Assembly (NCBI GenBank): GCA_004558145.1
Contig: SFDQ01000001.1
Coordinates: forward strand, 248,001-312,000
DNA length: 64,000 nt
Source of the DNA: Oscillospiraceae bacterium
Lineage (GTDB): Bacteria; Bacillota_A; Clostridia; Oscillospirales; Ruminococcaceae
Direction: 5' to 3'
This document shows positions 26,720 through 34,821 of this stretch, in pieces. Below the pieces are notes generated by a model. That model searched no databases. It worked only from the letters and a program-made list of their open reading frames with translations, and had not been told where the DNA came from. The position numbers were made by a program, and so were the translations under genes. The number at the start of each line of letters is the position of its first letter. Within the stretch, counting starts at the first letter, position 1.

Positions 26720-27934
26720 TCATTCCGGCTCGCGGCTGCGGAACTCGCTGGGGGTGCAGCCCTTTTCCGCCTGGAAGGCGCGGATAAAGGTTTTGGAGTT
26801 GTTGTAGCCGGCCTCCACCGCCACCTGCTCCACCGAGAGGCCCGGGTTCATCAGCAGGCCGCAGGCATAGTTGATGCGGATCTCCCGCAATATCTCGGAA
26901 AAGGATTCCATCAGGTTGTACTTGATGGTCTTGTGCAGGTTGGAGGTGCTGATGCCCAGTTCGTGGGCCACCGATTCCGGGGTGAGGGGCTCGTCGAAGT
27001 GCAGGTGCAGATAGGTCAGCAGCTGCCATATCTCGTTGTTGCACATCAGATAGCCGGCTTTTCCCTCCGACTCCATCCAGTGGCGCTTGCGGTACTCTTC
27101 GGGCGTCATTCCTTTATAATTCTGGAAGGCGCGGTAGAACGTCTGCACCGAGCCGAAGCCGGTGTTGTGGGCGATGTACTTCAGGGTGGGGGTCTTCAGA
27201 CCCAGCAGCACGCAGGCGTTGCGGATGCGTATCTCGGTGACCAGCGCCTGGAAGTCCTGGCCGGTGTAGGCCAGCAGCTGCTCCCGCAGGGTGGCGGGGC
27301 TGGCCCCCACCTCCCGCGCCACGTCGGCCAGCGTCAGCTCCTGGGAATAGAGCTTGTGGATGCAGCGCAGCGCGTCCTGCACCAGCTGGTCGCGGGGCGC
27401 GTCCGGCCGCCCGGGCTGCACGCCGCCCTGCTTCTGGGCGCGGTGGAACAGCATCATGAACTCCAGCAGCTTGAGATACAGCCGCACCTGCCGGTCTTCG
27501 CCCTTCTGGGTGAAGATCTCGTACATGTCATTGAAGATGGAGCAGCTGCGCTGATAGTCCTGCTCGCTGAGCTGCACCACCGGCTCCACATGGCTGTCGA
27601 ACAAAGCCGAGCGCGCGTCCGGCCAGACCGACGCATAGTGCAGGTAGTCCTGCAGGCTGAACTCGCAGATGAAGCGGGTCACCGGCTGGTCCGACCGGGT
27701 GTTGAGGGTGTGGAAGTGCCAGGGCGCCGACACCGAAACACAGCCCTCCTGCACGGGATAGGTGCGGCCGTTGCACAGCTCGGTGCCGCTGCCCTCCACG
27801 ATGAGGCTGATCTCCATGAAGTCGTGGCGGTACAGCGGGAACACGTCCACCATCTTTTCGTGGTTGATATAACAACTCGTTCCAAATTCCTCAAAGAATT
27901 CGTCGTCCTGGTAGTACAGAGGAATCCTGGGCAT
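26720..27934 (-). CDS. AraC-family regulator with two tandem DNA-binding domains
   Basis: A 404-residue protein. Residues 1-120 form a cupin-like sensor (YRHDFMEISLIVEG, APWHFHTLN). Two separate AraC-type double-HTH modules follow. The first (about 186-284) contains LTLADVAREVGASPATLREQL and TGFGSVQTFYRAFQNYKGMTPEEYRK. The second (about 300-400) contains LTPESVAHELGISTSNLHKTI and AGYNNSKTFIRAFQAEKGCTPSEFR. One module is the norm, so this protein could bind extended or multiple sites. It is divergent from the DMT/SDR/BCCT module and is its probable regulator. The inducer is unknown. Confidence 0.88.
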   Translation of the reverse strand: MPRIPLYYQDDEFFEEFGTSCYINHEKMVDVFPLYRHDFMEISLIVEGSGTELCNGRTYPVQEGCVSVSAPWHFHTLNTRSDQPVTRFICEFSLQDYLHYASVWPDARSALFDSHVEPVVQLSEQDYQRSCSIFNDMYEIFTQKGEDRQVRLYLKLLEFMMLFHRAQKQGGVQPGRPDAPRDQLVQDALRCIHKLYSQELTLADVAREVGASPATLREQLLAYTGQDFQALVTEIRIRNACVLLGLKTPTLKYIAHNTGFGSVQTFYRAFQNYKGMTPEEYRKRHWMESEGKAGYLMCNNEIWQLLTYLHLHFDEPLTPESVAHELGISTSNLHKTIKYNLMESFSEILREIRINYACGLLMNPGLSVEQVAVEAGYNNSKTFIRAFQAEKGCTPSEFRSREPE

Positions 27935-27977
27935 GCGGCCGCCACCTTCCCTTCTCGTCTCAAAGTCATTCCTATTG

Positions 27978-28006
27978 AGTATATCATACCCCGCAAGACC
28001 CGTAAA
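27978..28006 (-). promoter_or_regulatory. Promoter of the AraC-family regulator
   Basis: Minus strand TTTACG (28001-28006), 17-bp spacer, TATACT (27978-27983), about 45 bp upstream of the regulator start. Confidence 0.65.
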
Positions 28007-28137
28007 GAAATGATGATAGACAATCTAGCCCGCTTTTTGGTGTGTTTCGGAAACAATTTCGACCCCTGCCGGGAGCAAAAAGAAACAAAATAGCACGGGT
28101 TTGTCAAAAAATTGGCACACGATGTCGCCACAAGCGG

Positions 28138-28164
28138 GCCAAAGTTCGTTAAAATATAGCCAAA
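28138..28164 (+). promoter_or_regulatory. GCCAAA direct repeat at 21-bp spacing, possible AraC operator
   Basis: GCCAAA occurs at 28138-28143 and 28159-28164, exactly 21 bp apart (two helical turns), as AraC half-sites often are. A TAAAAT -10-like element lies between them and there is no good -35, which would fit an activator-dependent promoter for the gene at 28221. Confidence 0.35.
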
Positions 28165-28220
28165 CGACCGCCCCGTTCTGCGTTTGCGGCAGGGGCAGAA
28201 AAAACAAAGGAGGAATCTGT

Positions 28221-29246
28221 TTGGTTCGTTCACAGAAAAAGGGTGTGCTCCTGTCTTTGCTGAGCGGTATTTTGTGGGCCGCTTACTCGGTCACGCTGTA
28301 CAGCTGGCTGAGCCCCTACAACGGAGACAGCGGCACGCTGGACAGCGCCCGCGGCGTGATGTTCATCATTCTGGCCGCCATCGGCATCGCCTGGATCGAC
28401 GCGCTCATCACCTTCGTTTTTGAGGTGGGCTATGTGGCGAAGCGGGGCAAGCTGAAGGAATATCTGCGCCTGCTGCGCACAAAGGCCTTTTTCCGCATCA
28501 TGCCGGCGGCGCTGTTTGCCGGCCCGCTGGGCCTTGTGCCCTTCGCCATCGCCAGCCGCTACTCGGTGAGCGTGGCCACCTCCATCAGCGCCTTCTACCC
28601 CGCGCTGGGCTCCATCATCGCCATGTTCTGGTTCAAGGAGAAGCTCACCCCCTTCAAGTTCCTGGGCATTTTGTTCTCCATCTCCGGCGTGGTGGTCATC
28701 TCCGGCTTCAGCGGCCTGCATCCCGTGGGCATCTTCCTGGCGGTGTTCGCCTCGGTGGGCTACTCTCTGGAGCTGGTGTTCGGCTACCGCCTGATGGCCG
28801 AGGACGTGGATTCGGACGTGTCCCTGGCCCTCAAGCAGACTTCGGCCATCGCGCTGTACACCATCATGCTGGCCGTGCTGCTGCTGATCCCGGGCAACTG
28901 GGCCTTCTTCACCAATCTGGTGCGCATGATCGACTTCAGCACCGCCTACTCCTTCACCCAGGGCATGCTGGGCAACCCGCTGCTCATCAGCCTGGTGTTC
29001 ATCCTGGCCTCTTTCTTCAACGCCATGGCCTATGTGTGCTACTTCGGCGGCATGAACAACTGCGGCGTGAGCACCGCCAGCAGCCTGAACATCGCCTACG
29101 GCATCTGGACCATCCTGATCCTTGCGCTGCCGCCCTTCTTCACCGCCCCCAGCGTTTCGGGCCTGATCGGCGCGGTGCTGACCTTCGTGGGCTCCACCAT
29201 CGTCATCGTGGAATCCAACCGCATTCAGAAGAAAGCAGAACAATAA
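28221..29246 (+). CDS. DMT superfamily (EamA-like) transporter
   Basis: A 341-residue membrane protein with about ten hydrophobic helices in two halves (LLSLLSGILWAAYSVTLY near the start; a second EamA-like half after about 190). It carries the characteristic SxAFYPALGSIIAMFWFKEKLTPFKFLGI segment. It probably moves a small metabolite across the inner membrane; the substrate is unknown. The start is TTG 28221, chosen for the ideal AGGAGG 7 bp upstream; the in-frame ATG at 28101 lies inside the regulatory region. First gene of a three-gene module with an SDR enzyme and a BCCT transporter. Confidence 0.82.
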   Translation: MVRSQKKGVLLSLLSGILWAAYSVTLYSWLSPYNGDSGTLDSARGVMFIILAAIGIAWIDALITFVFEVGYVAKRGKLKEYLRLLRTKAFFRIMPAALFAGPLGLVPFAIASRYSVSVATSISAFYPALGSIIAMFWFKEKLTPFKFLGILFSISGVVVISGFSGLHPVGIFLAVFASVGYSLELVFGYRLMAEDVDSDVSLALKQTSAIALYTIMLAVLLLIPGNWAFFTNLVRMIDFSTAYSFTQGMLGNPLLISLVFILASFFNAMAYVCYFGGMNNCGVSTASSLNIAYGIWTILILALPPFFTAPSVSGLIGAVLTFVGSTIVIVESNRIQKKAEQ

Positions 29247-29296
29247 AGCATCCCGCGGCGTCCGCCGCTTTATCACAGAAAGGAAGTTGACATTTC

Positions 29297-30064
29297 ATGG
29301 ATCGTTTGAAAGGTAAAGTTGCCATCATCACCGGCGCCGCCCAGGGCATTGGCGCCTGCACCGCCCGCATCTTCGTTCAGGAGGGCGCCAAAGTCGTGGT
29401 CGCCGACATGAACGAGACCGACGGCCGCGCCGTGGCCGCCGAGCTGGGCGAGAACGCCGCCTTCTTCAAGCTGAACGTCACCGACTACAACGCCTGGAAA
29501 GAGTGCGTCGCCTTCACCAAGGCCACCTTCGGCAAGCTGAACGTGCTCATCAACAACGCGGGCATCTCCTACCGCAAGGACATCGCCGGCACCTCCCTGG
29601 AGGAGTGGGACCGCACCATCGCCGTGAACCAGACCGGCGTTTTCTACGGCATGCAGGTGGCCATTGAGGAGATGCGCACCAACGGCGAGAAATGCTCCAT
29701 CGCCAACGCCTCCTCCATCGAGGGCCTGGTGGCGGAATCCGCCTTCTTCGCCTACTGCGCTTCCAAGGGCGCCGTCACCCTGATGACCAAGGCCGCCGCC
29801 CTGTACTGCGGCGAGAACCGGCTGAACATCCGCGTGAACTCGGTGCATCCCGGCTACATCATCACCCCCATGGCCTACGACGACGCCCGTCAGAACGGCC
29901 AGACCATCGAGGAATACTCCGCGGAGTTCATCCAGAAGCACCCCATCGGCTATCTGGGCAAGCCCGAGGACATCGCCTACGGCTATGTCTACCTGTCCTC
30001 CGACGAGGCCGACTTCGTCTCCGGCACCCAGCTGGCCATCGACGGCTGCTACACCGCGCAGTAA
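29297..30064 (+). CDS. Short-chain dehydrogenase/reductase (SDR)
   Basis: A 255-residue classical SDR: nucleotide-binding TGAAQGIGACTAR, Asp in VVVADMNE (suggesting NAD preference), NNAG at about 86, catalytic Ser in NASSIEG, the YCASK active site, and HPGYIITPM after it. Such enzymes oxidise or reduce an alcohol/ketone; sequence alone cannot separate sugar, hydroxysteroid or hydroxyacid substrates. It lies between two transporter genes in one direction (gaps 50 and 66 bp), so its substrate is probably what they carry. A good AGAAAGGAAG site precedes ATG 29297. Confidence 0.88.
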   Translation: MDRLKGKVAIITGAAQGIGACTARIFVQEGAKVVVADMNETDGRAVAAELGENAAFFKLNVTDYNAWKECVAFTKATFGKLNVLINNAGISYRKDIAGTSLEEWDRTIAVNQTGVFYGMQVAIEEMRTNGEKCSIANASSIEGLVAESAFFAYCASKGAVTLMTKAAALYCGENRLNIRVNSVHPGYIITPMAYDDARQNGQTIEEYSAEFIQKHPIGYLGKPEDIAYGYVYLSSDEADFVSGTQLAIDGCYTAQ

Positions 30065-30130
30065 AACGCATCCGGCACGCCGGGACTCCGCTGCGGGTCT
30101 CGGCGCGCCCTGCATAGAGGGGGAAACGCA

Positions 30131-31705
30131 TTGAAACACGATCGCTGGAACATCGAACCGGCCATCTTCTGGCCCACCATCCTGATTTTTGCAGCCGTGT
30201 CGGTGGGCCTGTTTGTGGGCGGCGACACGCTGTTCACCGTGCTGAGCAGCCTGCTGCAGACCCTCACCACCCGCCTGGGGTGGGTGTATCTGTGGATCTA
30301 CATCATCAACTTCATCTTCCTGGGCTGGCTGGCCTTCAGCAAATACGGCAGCATCAAGTTCGGCGCGCCGGACGAAAAGCCCGAATACAGCAACTTCAGC
30401 TGGACATGCATGGTGTTCACCACCGGCATCGACGCCTCCATCATGATCATGTCCCTGTTCGAGCCCATCCAATACGTCAGCGCGCCGCCCTTCGGGCTGG
30501 AGCCTTTTTCCGCCGAGGCCTATGACTATGCCCACATGTACGGGCAGTTCCACTGGGGCCCCAGCGCCTGGACCATGTACATCCCGGCCACCATCGCCAT
30601 TGCCTACACCCTGTTCGTGAAGCGCACCGACACCACCCGCATCAGCAACGCCTGCGTGCCCGCCTCCGGCTGGCTGGAGCGGCACCTCTGGGCGCGGCAT
30701 CTGCTGGACGTGATCATCGTGTTCGGCATCATGGGCGGCATCGGCGCTTCCATCGGCCTGGAGATCCCCGTGATCTCCCGCATTTTCCACCAGCTCACCG
30801 GCGTGGCCGACACCCTGGGCCTGAAGTTCATCATGCTGGCCGCGCTGCTGGTGCTGTTCGGCAGCTGCGTGTATCTGGGGCTGGAAAAGGGCATGAAATG
30901 GCTCAGCAGCGCCACGGTGTACATCACGCTGGGCTTTCTGGTGGTGACCCTGCTGTGGGGGCCCACCAGCTACCTCATCGACGCCGAGACCAACAGCATC
31001 GGCCTGCTGGCCTCCAACTTCGTGCGCATGAGCACCTACACCGACCCCCATCTTGCCTCCGGCTTCCCCCAGAACTGGACCATCTTCTACTGGGGCTGGT
31101 GGCTGGCCTACATGCCCGTGATGGGGCTGTTCGTGGCCCGCATCTCCCGGGGCCGCACCATCCGTCAGGTCATCTGCGGGCAGGTGCTGTGGGGCTCGGT
31201 GGGCTGCATGACCGTGTTCGGCATCATGGGCGGCTACGCGCTGTATGTGCAGCGCACCGGCATCGTTGACCTTGCGGGCATTCTTGCCACCGAGGGCCAG
31301 GAGGCCGCCATCACCGCCCTGCTCTCCACCCTGCCGCTGCCCCAGCTGATGCTGGTGGTGTACCTCATTTCCTGCTTCGTCTTTCTTGCCACCACCATCA
31401 GCTCCTCGGCCTACATCCTGTCGTCGATGACCAGCAAAAAGCTCAGCGGCTACGAGAATCCCGCCCGCTGGAACCGCCTGCTGTGGTCGGTGGTGTTCAT
31501 GCTGTTCTCCGCCGGCATCATGGTGGTGGGCGGCATGGAGACCATCAAGCTGGTCTGCGTGCTGGCCGGGTTCCCGCTGATCGCCGTCGTGCTGCTTCTG
31601 ATGCGGTCCATCCGCCGCATGGTGAAGACCCACGCCGATCCTTCTTTTCCGTCTGCCAGCCGGAGCGAACCAAACGCTCTGACGGCCGAACATACATCCT
31701 CTTGA
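30131..31705 (+). CDS. BCCT family transporter (betaine/carnitine/choline type)
   Basis: A 524-residue protein with about 12 transmembrane helices. The BCCT signature WTIFYWGWWLAYMPVMGLF and the following ARISRGRTIRQ are clear. The family imports quaternary-ammonium or related zwitterionic compounds by sodium or proton symport or by antiport. Start TTG 30131 is favoured by GAGGGGGAA 6 bp upstream. The C-terminal tail is polar and variable. Third gene of the AraC-linked module; a carnitine- or betaine-like substrate is suggested by family only. Confidence 0.9.
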   Translation: MKHDRWNIEPAIFWPTILIFAAVSVGLFVGGDTLFTVLSSLLQTLTTRLGWVYLWIYIINFIFLGWLAFSKYGSIKFGAPDEKPEYSNFSWTCMVFTTGIDASIMIMSLFEPIQYVSAPPFGLEPFSAEAYDYAHMYGQFHWGPSAWTMYIPATIAIAYTLFVKRTDTTRISNACVPASGWLERHLWARHLLDVIIVFGIMGGIGASIGLEIPVISRIFHQLTGVADTLGLKFIMLAALLVLFGSCVYLGLEKGMKWLSSATVYITLGFLVVTLLWGPTSYLIDAETNSIGLLASNFVRMSTYTDPHLASGFPQNWTIFYWGWWLAYMPVMGLFVARISRGRTIRQVICGQVLWGSVGCMTVFGIMGGYALYVQRTGIVDLAGILATEGQEAAITALLSTLPLPQLMLVVYLISCFVFLATTISSSAYILSSMTSKKLSGYENPARWNRLLWSVVFMLFSAGIMVVGGMETIKLVCVLAGFPLIAVVLLLMRSIRRMVKTHADPSFPSASRSEPNALTAEHTSS

Positions 31706-31718
31706 AGCTGTCTTCTCT

Positions 31719-31765
31719 CAAGAACAGGGAGGGCCCGGCCTTTGGCCGGGCCCTCCCTGTTCTTG
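31719..31765. terminator. Perfect 22-bp hairpin after the BCCT gene
   Basis: A 22-bp perfect inverted repeat (31719-31740 and 31744-31765) around a TTT loop, 14 bp after the BCCT stop. It lacks a clean T-run; its last bases form the beginning of the -35 box of the next gene. It is probably a transcription barrier. Confidence 0.65.
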
Positions 31766-31791
31766 ACTTTCGGCGGGATGGGGCGTATAAT
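31763..31791 (+). promoter_or_regulatory. Sigma-A promoter of the PNPOx-like gene
   Basis: TTGACT (31763-31768), 17-bp spacer, TATAAT (31786-31791). The first three bases of the -35 box belong to the 3' arm of the 22-bp hairpin. The leader of about 100 nt contains a CCATTCC/GGAATGG hairpin; I could not match it to a known riboswitch. Confidence 0.85.
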
Positions 31792-31896
31792 CTCCCTGAA
31801 AAGCCGCCGGGTTTTTGCGTCTTGGTCCCATTCCGTTAGGCCTTTGAAGGAATGGTGACGGGGCGCTTTATTTTTTATCATCGAGAGGTGTTTTTT

Positions 31897-32394
31897 ATGT
31901 TCAAGGAAATGCGCCGCCACAAACAGCTTTTGAACGCCGAGGAGACCGCCGCCGTGCTGAACAGGGGCACGTCCGGCGTGCTGGCCCTTTCCGGCGAGGA
32001 CGGCTACCCCTACGCCGTGCCCCTCAGCTATGTCTTTGACGGGGAAAAGCTCTATTTCCACTCGGCCAAGGCCGGCCACAAGCTGGAGGCCCTCCGCCGC
32101 TGCCCGAAGGCGTCCTTCTGCGTCATCGACCAGGACCAGATCGTGCCCGAGGAATACACCACCTATTTCCGCAGCGTCATCGCTTTCGGCACCATCCGGG
32201 AGCTGGAGGACGACAGCGAGAAGCGTGCGGCCATTGAAAAGCTGGCCCGCAAGTACACCCCCAACGACACCCCCGAGGGCATGGACGCCGCCATCCGGCG
32301 GGACTGGGCGCCCCTGTGCATGCTGGAGATGACCATCGACCACATGACCGGCAAAGAGGCCATCGAACTGGTGAAGGCAAAAGAAGCGAAATAA
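31897..32394 (+). CDS. Pyridoxamine 5'-phosphate oxidase-like (Nim-type) FMN-binding protein
   Basis: A 165-residue split-barrel flavoprotein: MRRHKQLLNAEE start, GVLALSGEDGYPYAVPLSYVF core, LYFHSAKAGHKLEALRRCPKASFCV. This is the pattern of clostridial PNPOx-family proteins related to nitroimidazole reductases (Nim). Physiological substrates are mostly unknown. ATG 31897 is chosen for GAGAGGTG 6 bp upstream and because the conserved domain begins there. Monocistronic. Confidence 0.85.
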   Translation: MFKEMRRHKQLLNAEETAAVLNRGTSGVLALSGEDGYPYAVPLSYVFDGEKLYFHSAKAGHKLEALRRCPKASFCVIDQDQIVPEEYTTYFRSVIAFGTIRELEDDSEKRAAIEKLARKYTPNDTPEGMDAAIRRDWAPLCMLEMTIDHMTGKEAIELVKAKEAK

Positions 32395-32400
32395 AACGGC

Positions 32401-32434
32401 AGGAGCCGGCCCCTTGCGGGGGCCGGCTCCTTTG
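32401..32434. terminator. Bidirectional rho-independent terminator
   Basis: AGGAGCCGGCCCC-ttgc-GGGGCCGGCTCCTTTG between convergent genes. Confidence 0.88.
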
Positions 32435-32450
32435 TTCGTTTTGAGAGTTT

Positions 32451-32993
32451 TCAGGCCTTTTGCAGCACGAAGCCTTTCACTTTTCGCAGCAGCGGCCAGA
32501 GGATGGCGCACAGCACGCCGCCGATGATGGCGGTGATGAACTGGTTCACGCCGAACATGGTGGAAACGGTGGCCACCTGCTTTTCGTTGAGCACGCCGCC
32601 GAAGAGGGGCAGCAGCACGAGCTGCAGGCCTGCGGCCATCACGGCCACCTTGGCCGCCGCGCCCAGAAGGAAGCCCAGCCAGAAGAGCTTGTCCTGTTTG
32701 CGAAGCAGCCAGGCGCACACCACCAGGGCGGCGTTGCCCGCGGCCACCAGCACGATGAGCTGGGGCATGAGCTGCATGACGGGGCTGGGGGCGATGAGGA
32801 AGGCCAGGATGGGGCTGAGCACCGCGATGCAAAGCCCGCTGCCAAGGCCCACGGCCAGGGCGGCCAGCAGCAGAATGAGGTTCACCAGCGGGCCGGTGAT
32901 GAACTGGCTGACGGTCTTGAACTGCTGCACCACCACGCAGAGCGCCAGCAGCAGCGCGGTGCGGGTGAGAAAGCGGGTGTAGTACTGTTTCAT
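32451..32993 (-). CDS. ECF transporter S component
   Basis: A 180-residue protein with six predicted helices. The N-terminal pattern LTRTALLLALCVVVQQF...ITGPLVNLILLLAALAVG and the internal loop AVLSPILAFLI are typical of ECF S components that capture a vitamin or related micronutrient and dock on EcfT. Which ligand it binds cannot be read from sequence; no riboswitch was seen upstream. It would use the EcfA1A2T core at 11014-13592. ATG 32993 is supported by AAGGTGG upstream. Confidence 0.8.
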   Translation of the reverse strand: MKQYYTRFLTRTALLLALCVVVQQFKTVSQFITGPLVNLILLLAALAVGLGSGLCIAVLSPILAFLIAPSPVMQLMPQLIVLVAAGNAALVVCAWLLRKQDKLFWLGFLLGAAAKVAVMAAGLQLVLLPLFGGVLNEKQVATVSTMFGVNQFITAIIGGVLCAILWPLLRKVKGFVLQKA

Positions 32994-33035
32994 AAAATTT
33001 CCACCTTTCCCGGGGTACCTTCGCCCCTCTTTGCA

Positions 33036-33064
33036 TTGCTTTTCCTTGAAGATTTTACTATAAT
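33036..33064 (+). promoter_or_regulatory. Sigma-A promoter of the Crp/Fnr-family gene
   Basis: TTGCTT (33036-33041), 17-bp spacer, TATAAT (33059-33064). Confidence 0.72.
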
Positions 33065-33077
33065 GTGGGAGAGATTG

Positions 33078-33095
33078 CTGTTGCCGCCGCAACAG
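33078..33095 (+). promoter_or_regulatory. 18-bp palindrome at the start of the crp-like transcript
   Basis: CTGTTGC-CGCC-GCAACAG is a perfect inverted repeat about 14 bp past the -10 box, a position suited to repression. It may be an autoregulatory site for the dimeric Crp/Fnr protein encoded next; this is inferred. Confidence 0.5.
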
Positions 33096-33141
33096 TTGTG
33101 ATTTTTTTGTTTATCTTCTTTGTGCAGAAAGGAGCCGCCCC

Positions 33142-33831
33142 GTGGAAGAATACTATCCCCTGCTGGCGGCCACGCCCCTGTTCGCGGACATCCCGCCGGA
33201 GGGCCTCGCCCGGCTGCTGGGCTGCTTTGCGCCTGCGGTGCGCCGCTACGAAAAGGGCGACATCCTGCTTTTGGCGGGCTACGACACCGGCGAGATCGGC
33301 ATTCTGCTGGAGGGCAGCGCCACCGCCCTGAAGACCACGCCGGACGGCGCGGCGGTGGCCATCACCGACCTTGCCCCGGGCAGCGTGTTCGGGGACGTGC
33401 TGGCGGGCAGCGCGGTGAAGAGCCCGGTGACCATCACCGCCCGCAGCGCTTCCAAGGCGATGTTCATCTCCTGCCGCAAGCTGCTGTGCCCCTGCGCCGC
33501 CATGCACCCGGAGCACACCCAGCTGATGCAGAATCTGGTGCGCACCATCTCGGAAAAATATTTCGACCTGAGCCGCCGGGTGGACCTGCTCATCCTGAAA
33601 AGCCTGCGCTCCAAGCTCTGCGCCTATCTGCTGGGGCAGGCCAAGGCCGCCGGGGCGGACACCTTTTCCATCCCCTTCTCCCGGGCGGGGCTGGCGGAGT
33701 ATCTGAACTGCGAGCGCAGCGCCCTGTGCCGCGAAATTTCCCGCATGCGGGCGGAGGGCCTGATCGAGACCTACAAAAACAGTTTTAAAATCCTGGACCG
33801 GGCGGCCCTTGCCCGGGAGTACCAGCGTTGA
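33142..33831 (+). CDS. Crp/Fnr family transcriptional regulator
   Basis: A 229-residue regulator: an N-terminal cyclic-nucleotide-binding-type beta roll (about 5-120; GDILLLAGYDTGEIGILLEGSA), a dimer helix, and a C-terminal winged HTH (FSRAGLAEYLNCERSALCREISRMRAEGLI). The cAMP-contact residues of Crp are not evident. Cysteines at 28, 111, 116 and 118 could sense redox or bind a metal or cluster, but spacing differs from E. coli Fnr. GTG 33142 follows AAAGGAG. It is followed after 21 bp by a glycosyltransferase gene. Confidence 0.87.
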   Translation: MEEYYPLLAATPLFADIPPEGLARLLGCFAPAVRRYEKGDILLLAGYDTGEIGILLEGSATALKTTPDGAAVAITDLAPGSVFGDVLAGSAVKSPVTITARSASKAMFISCRKLLCPCAAMHPEHTQLMQNLVRTISEKYFDLSRRVDLLILKSLRSKLCAYLLGQAKAAGADTFSIPFSRAGLAEYLNCERSALCREISRMRAEGLIETYKNSFKILDRAALAREYQR

Positions 33832-33852
33832 ATCTTTGGGAGGAACGAAAAA

Positions 33853-34821
33853 ATGAAGGAACTTCCTGTCTTGTACATCGTCATCCCCTGCTACAACGAG
33901 CAGCAGGTGCTGCCGGTCACCGCGCCGATGTTCTTTGCGAAGCTGCGCGGGCTGATGGCCGACGGCCTCATCGCCCCCCAGAGCCGGGCGGTGTTCGTGA
34001 ACGACGGCTCCAAGGACGACACCTGGGCCATCATCCAGGACCTGGCGGCGAAGGAGGAGCTGGCGGAGGGCATCTGCCTCTCCCGCAACCGGGGCCACCA
34101 GAACGCCCTTTTGGGGGGCCTGATGACCGTGAAGGACCGCTGCGACATCACCATCAGCATCGACTGCGACGGCCAGGACGACATCAACGCCATGGACGAG
34201 ATGGTGAAAGCCTACCACGACGGGTGCGAGGTGGTGTACGGCGTGCGCTCCAAGCGGGACACCGACACCTTCTTCAAGCGCTTCACCGCCGAGGGCTTCT
34301 ACAAGCTGATGAACTGGATGGGCGCGCAGGTGGTGTTCAACCACGCGGACTACCGCCTGCTCAGTAGCCGGGTGCTGAACGAATTTTCCAACTTCAAGGA
34401 AGTGAACATTTTCCTGCGGGGCATGGTGCCGCTGGTGGGCTTCAAGAGCACCAGCGTCTACTACGAGCGGGCCGAGCGCCTTGCCGGCGAGAGCCACTAT
34501 CCCCTGAAAAAGATGCTGGCCCTGGCCTTCGACGGCATCACCAGCCTTTCGGTGAAGCCCATCCGCATGATCACCGGCTTCGGCGTGCTGGTGAGCTGCA
34601 TCAGCTTCATCGGGGTGATCTGGGCGATCGTTGCGGCGATGCTGGGCCACACGGTAGCCGGCTGGGCCAGCACCATCTGCATCGTCTGCTTCATGGGCGG
34701 CATCCAGCTTTTGTGCCTGGGCGTGATCGGCGAGTACATCGGCAAAATTTACATGGAGACCAAGGCCCGGCCCCGCTTCATCATCAGCGAGACCACCTTT
34801 GAGGAGAAGGCCCATGAGTGA
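33853..34821 (+). CDS. GT2 glycosyltransferase with two C-terminal transmembrane helices (DPM1/GtrB-like)
   Basis: A 322-residue protein. The GT-A domain (1-230) has YIVIPCYNEQQVLP, VFVNDGSKDDTW, DCDGQDD (metal-binding Asp motif) and the NHADYRLLSSRV acceptor loop. Two C-terminal helices (about 237-262 and 270-298) follow, as in enzymes that load a sugar on undecaprenyl/polyprenyl phosphate at the membrane. Its product would feed glycan or wall-polymer decoration. Its stop overlaps the next flavoprotein start by 8 bp. Confidence 0.9.
   Translation: MKELPVLYIVIPCYNEQQVLPVTAPMFFAKLRGLMADGLIAPQSRAVFVNDGSKDDTWAIIQDLAAKEELAEGICLSRNRGHQNALLGGLMTVKDRCDITISIDCDGQDDINAMDEMVKAYHDGCEVVYGVRSKRDTDTFFKRFTAEGFYKLMNWMGAQVVFNHADYRLLSSRVLNEFSNFKEVNIFLRGMVPLVGFKSTSVYYERAERLAGESHYPLKKMLALAFDGITSLSVKPIRMITGFGVLVSCISFIGVIWAIVAAMLGHTVAGWASTICIVCFMGGIQLLCLGVIGEYIGKIYMETKARPRFIISETTFEEKAHE

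Noticed and set aside
28101..28220. 40-codon extension of the DMT transporter
   Set aside because: It covers the putative operator repeats and lacks a ribosome binding site; TTG 28221 has an ideal AGGAGG.
31792..31896. Possible riboswitch in the PNPOx-like gene leader
   Set aside because: A CCATTCC/GGAATGG hairpin is present, but I could not match the conserved core of any riboswitch class.
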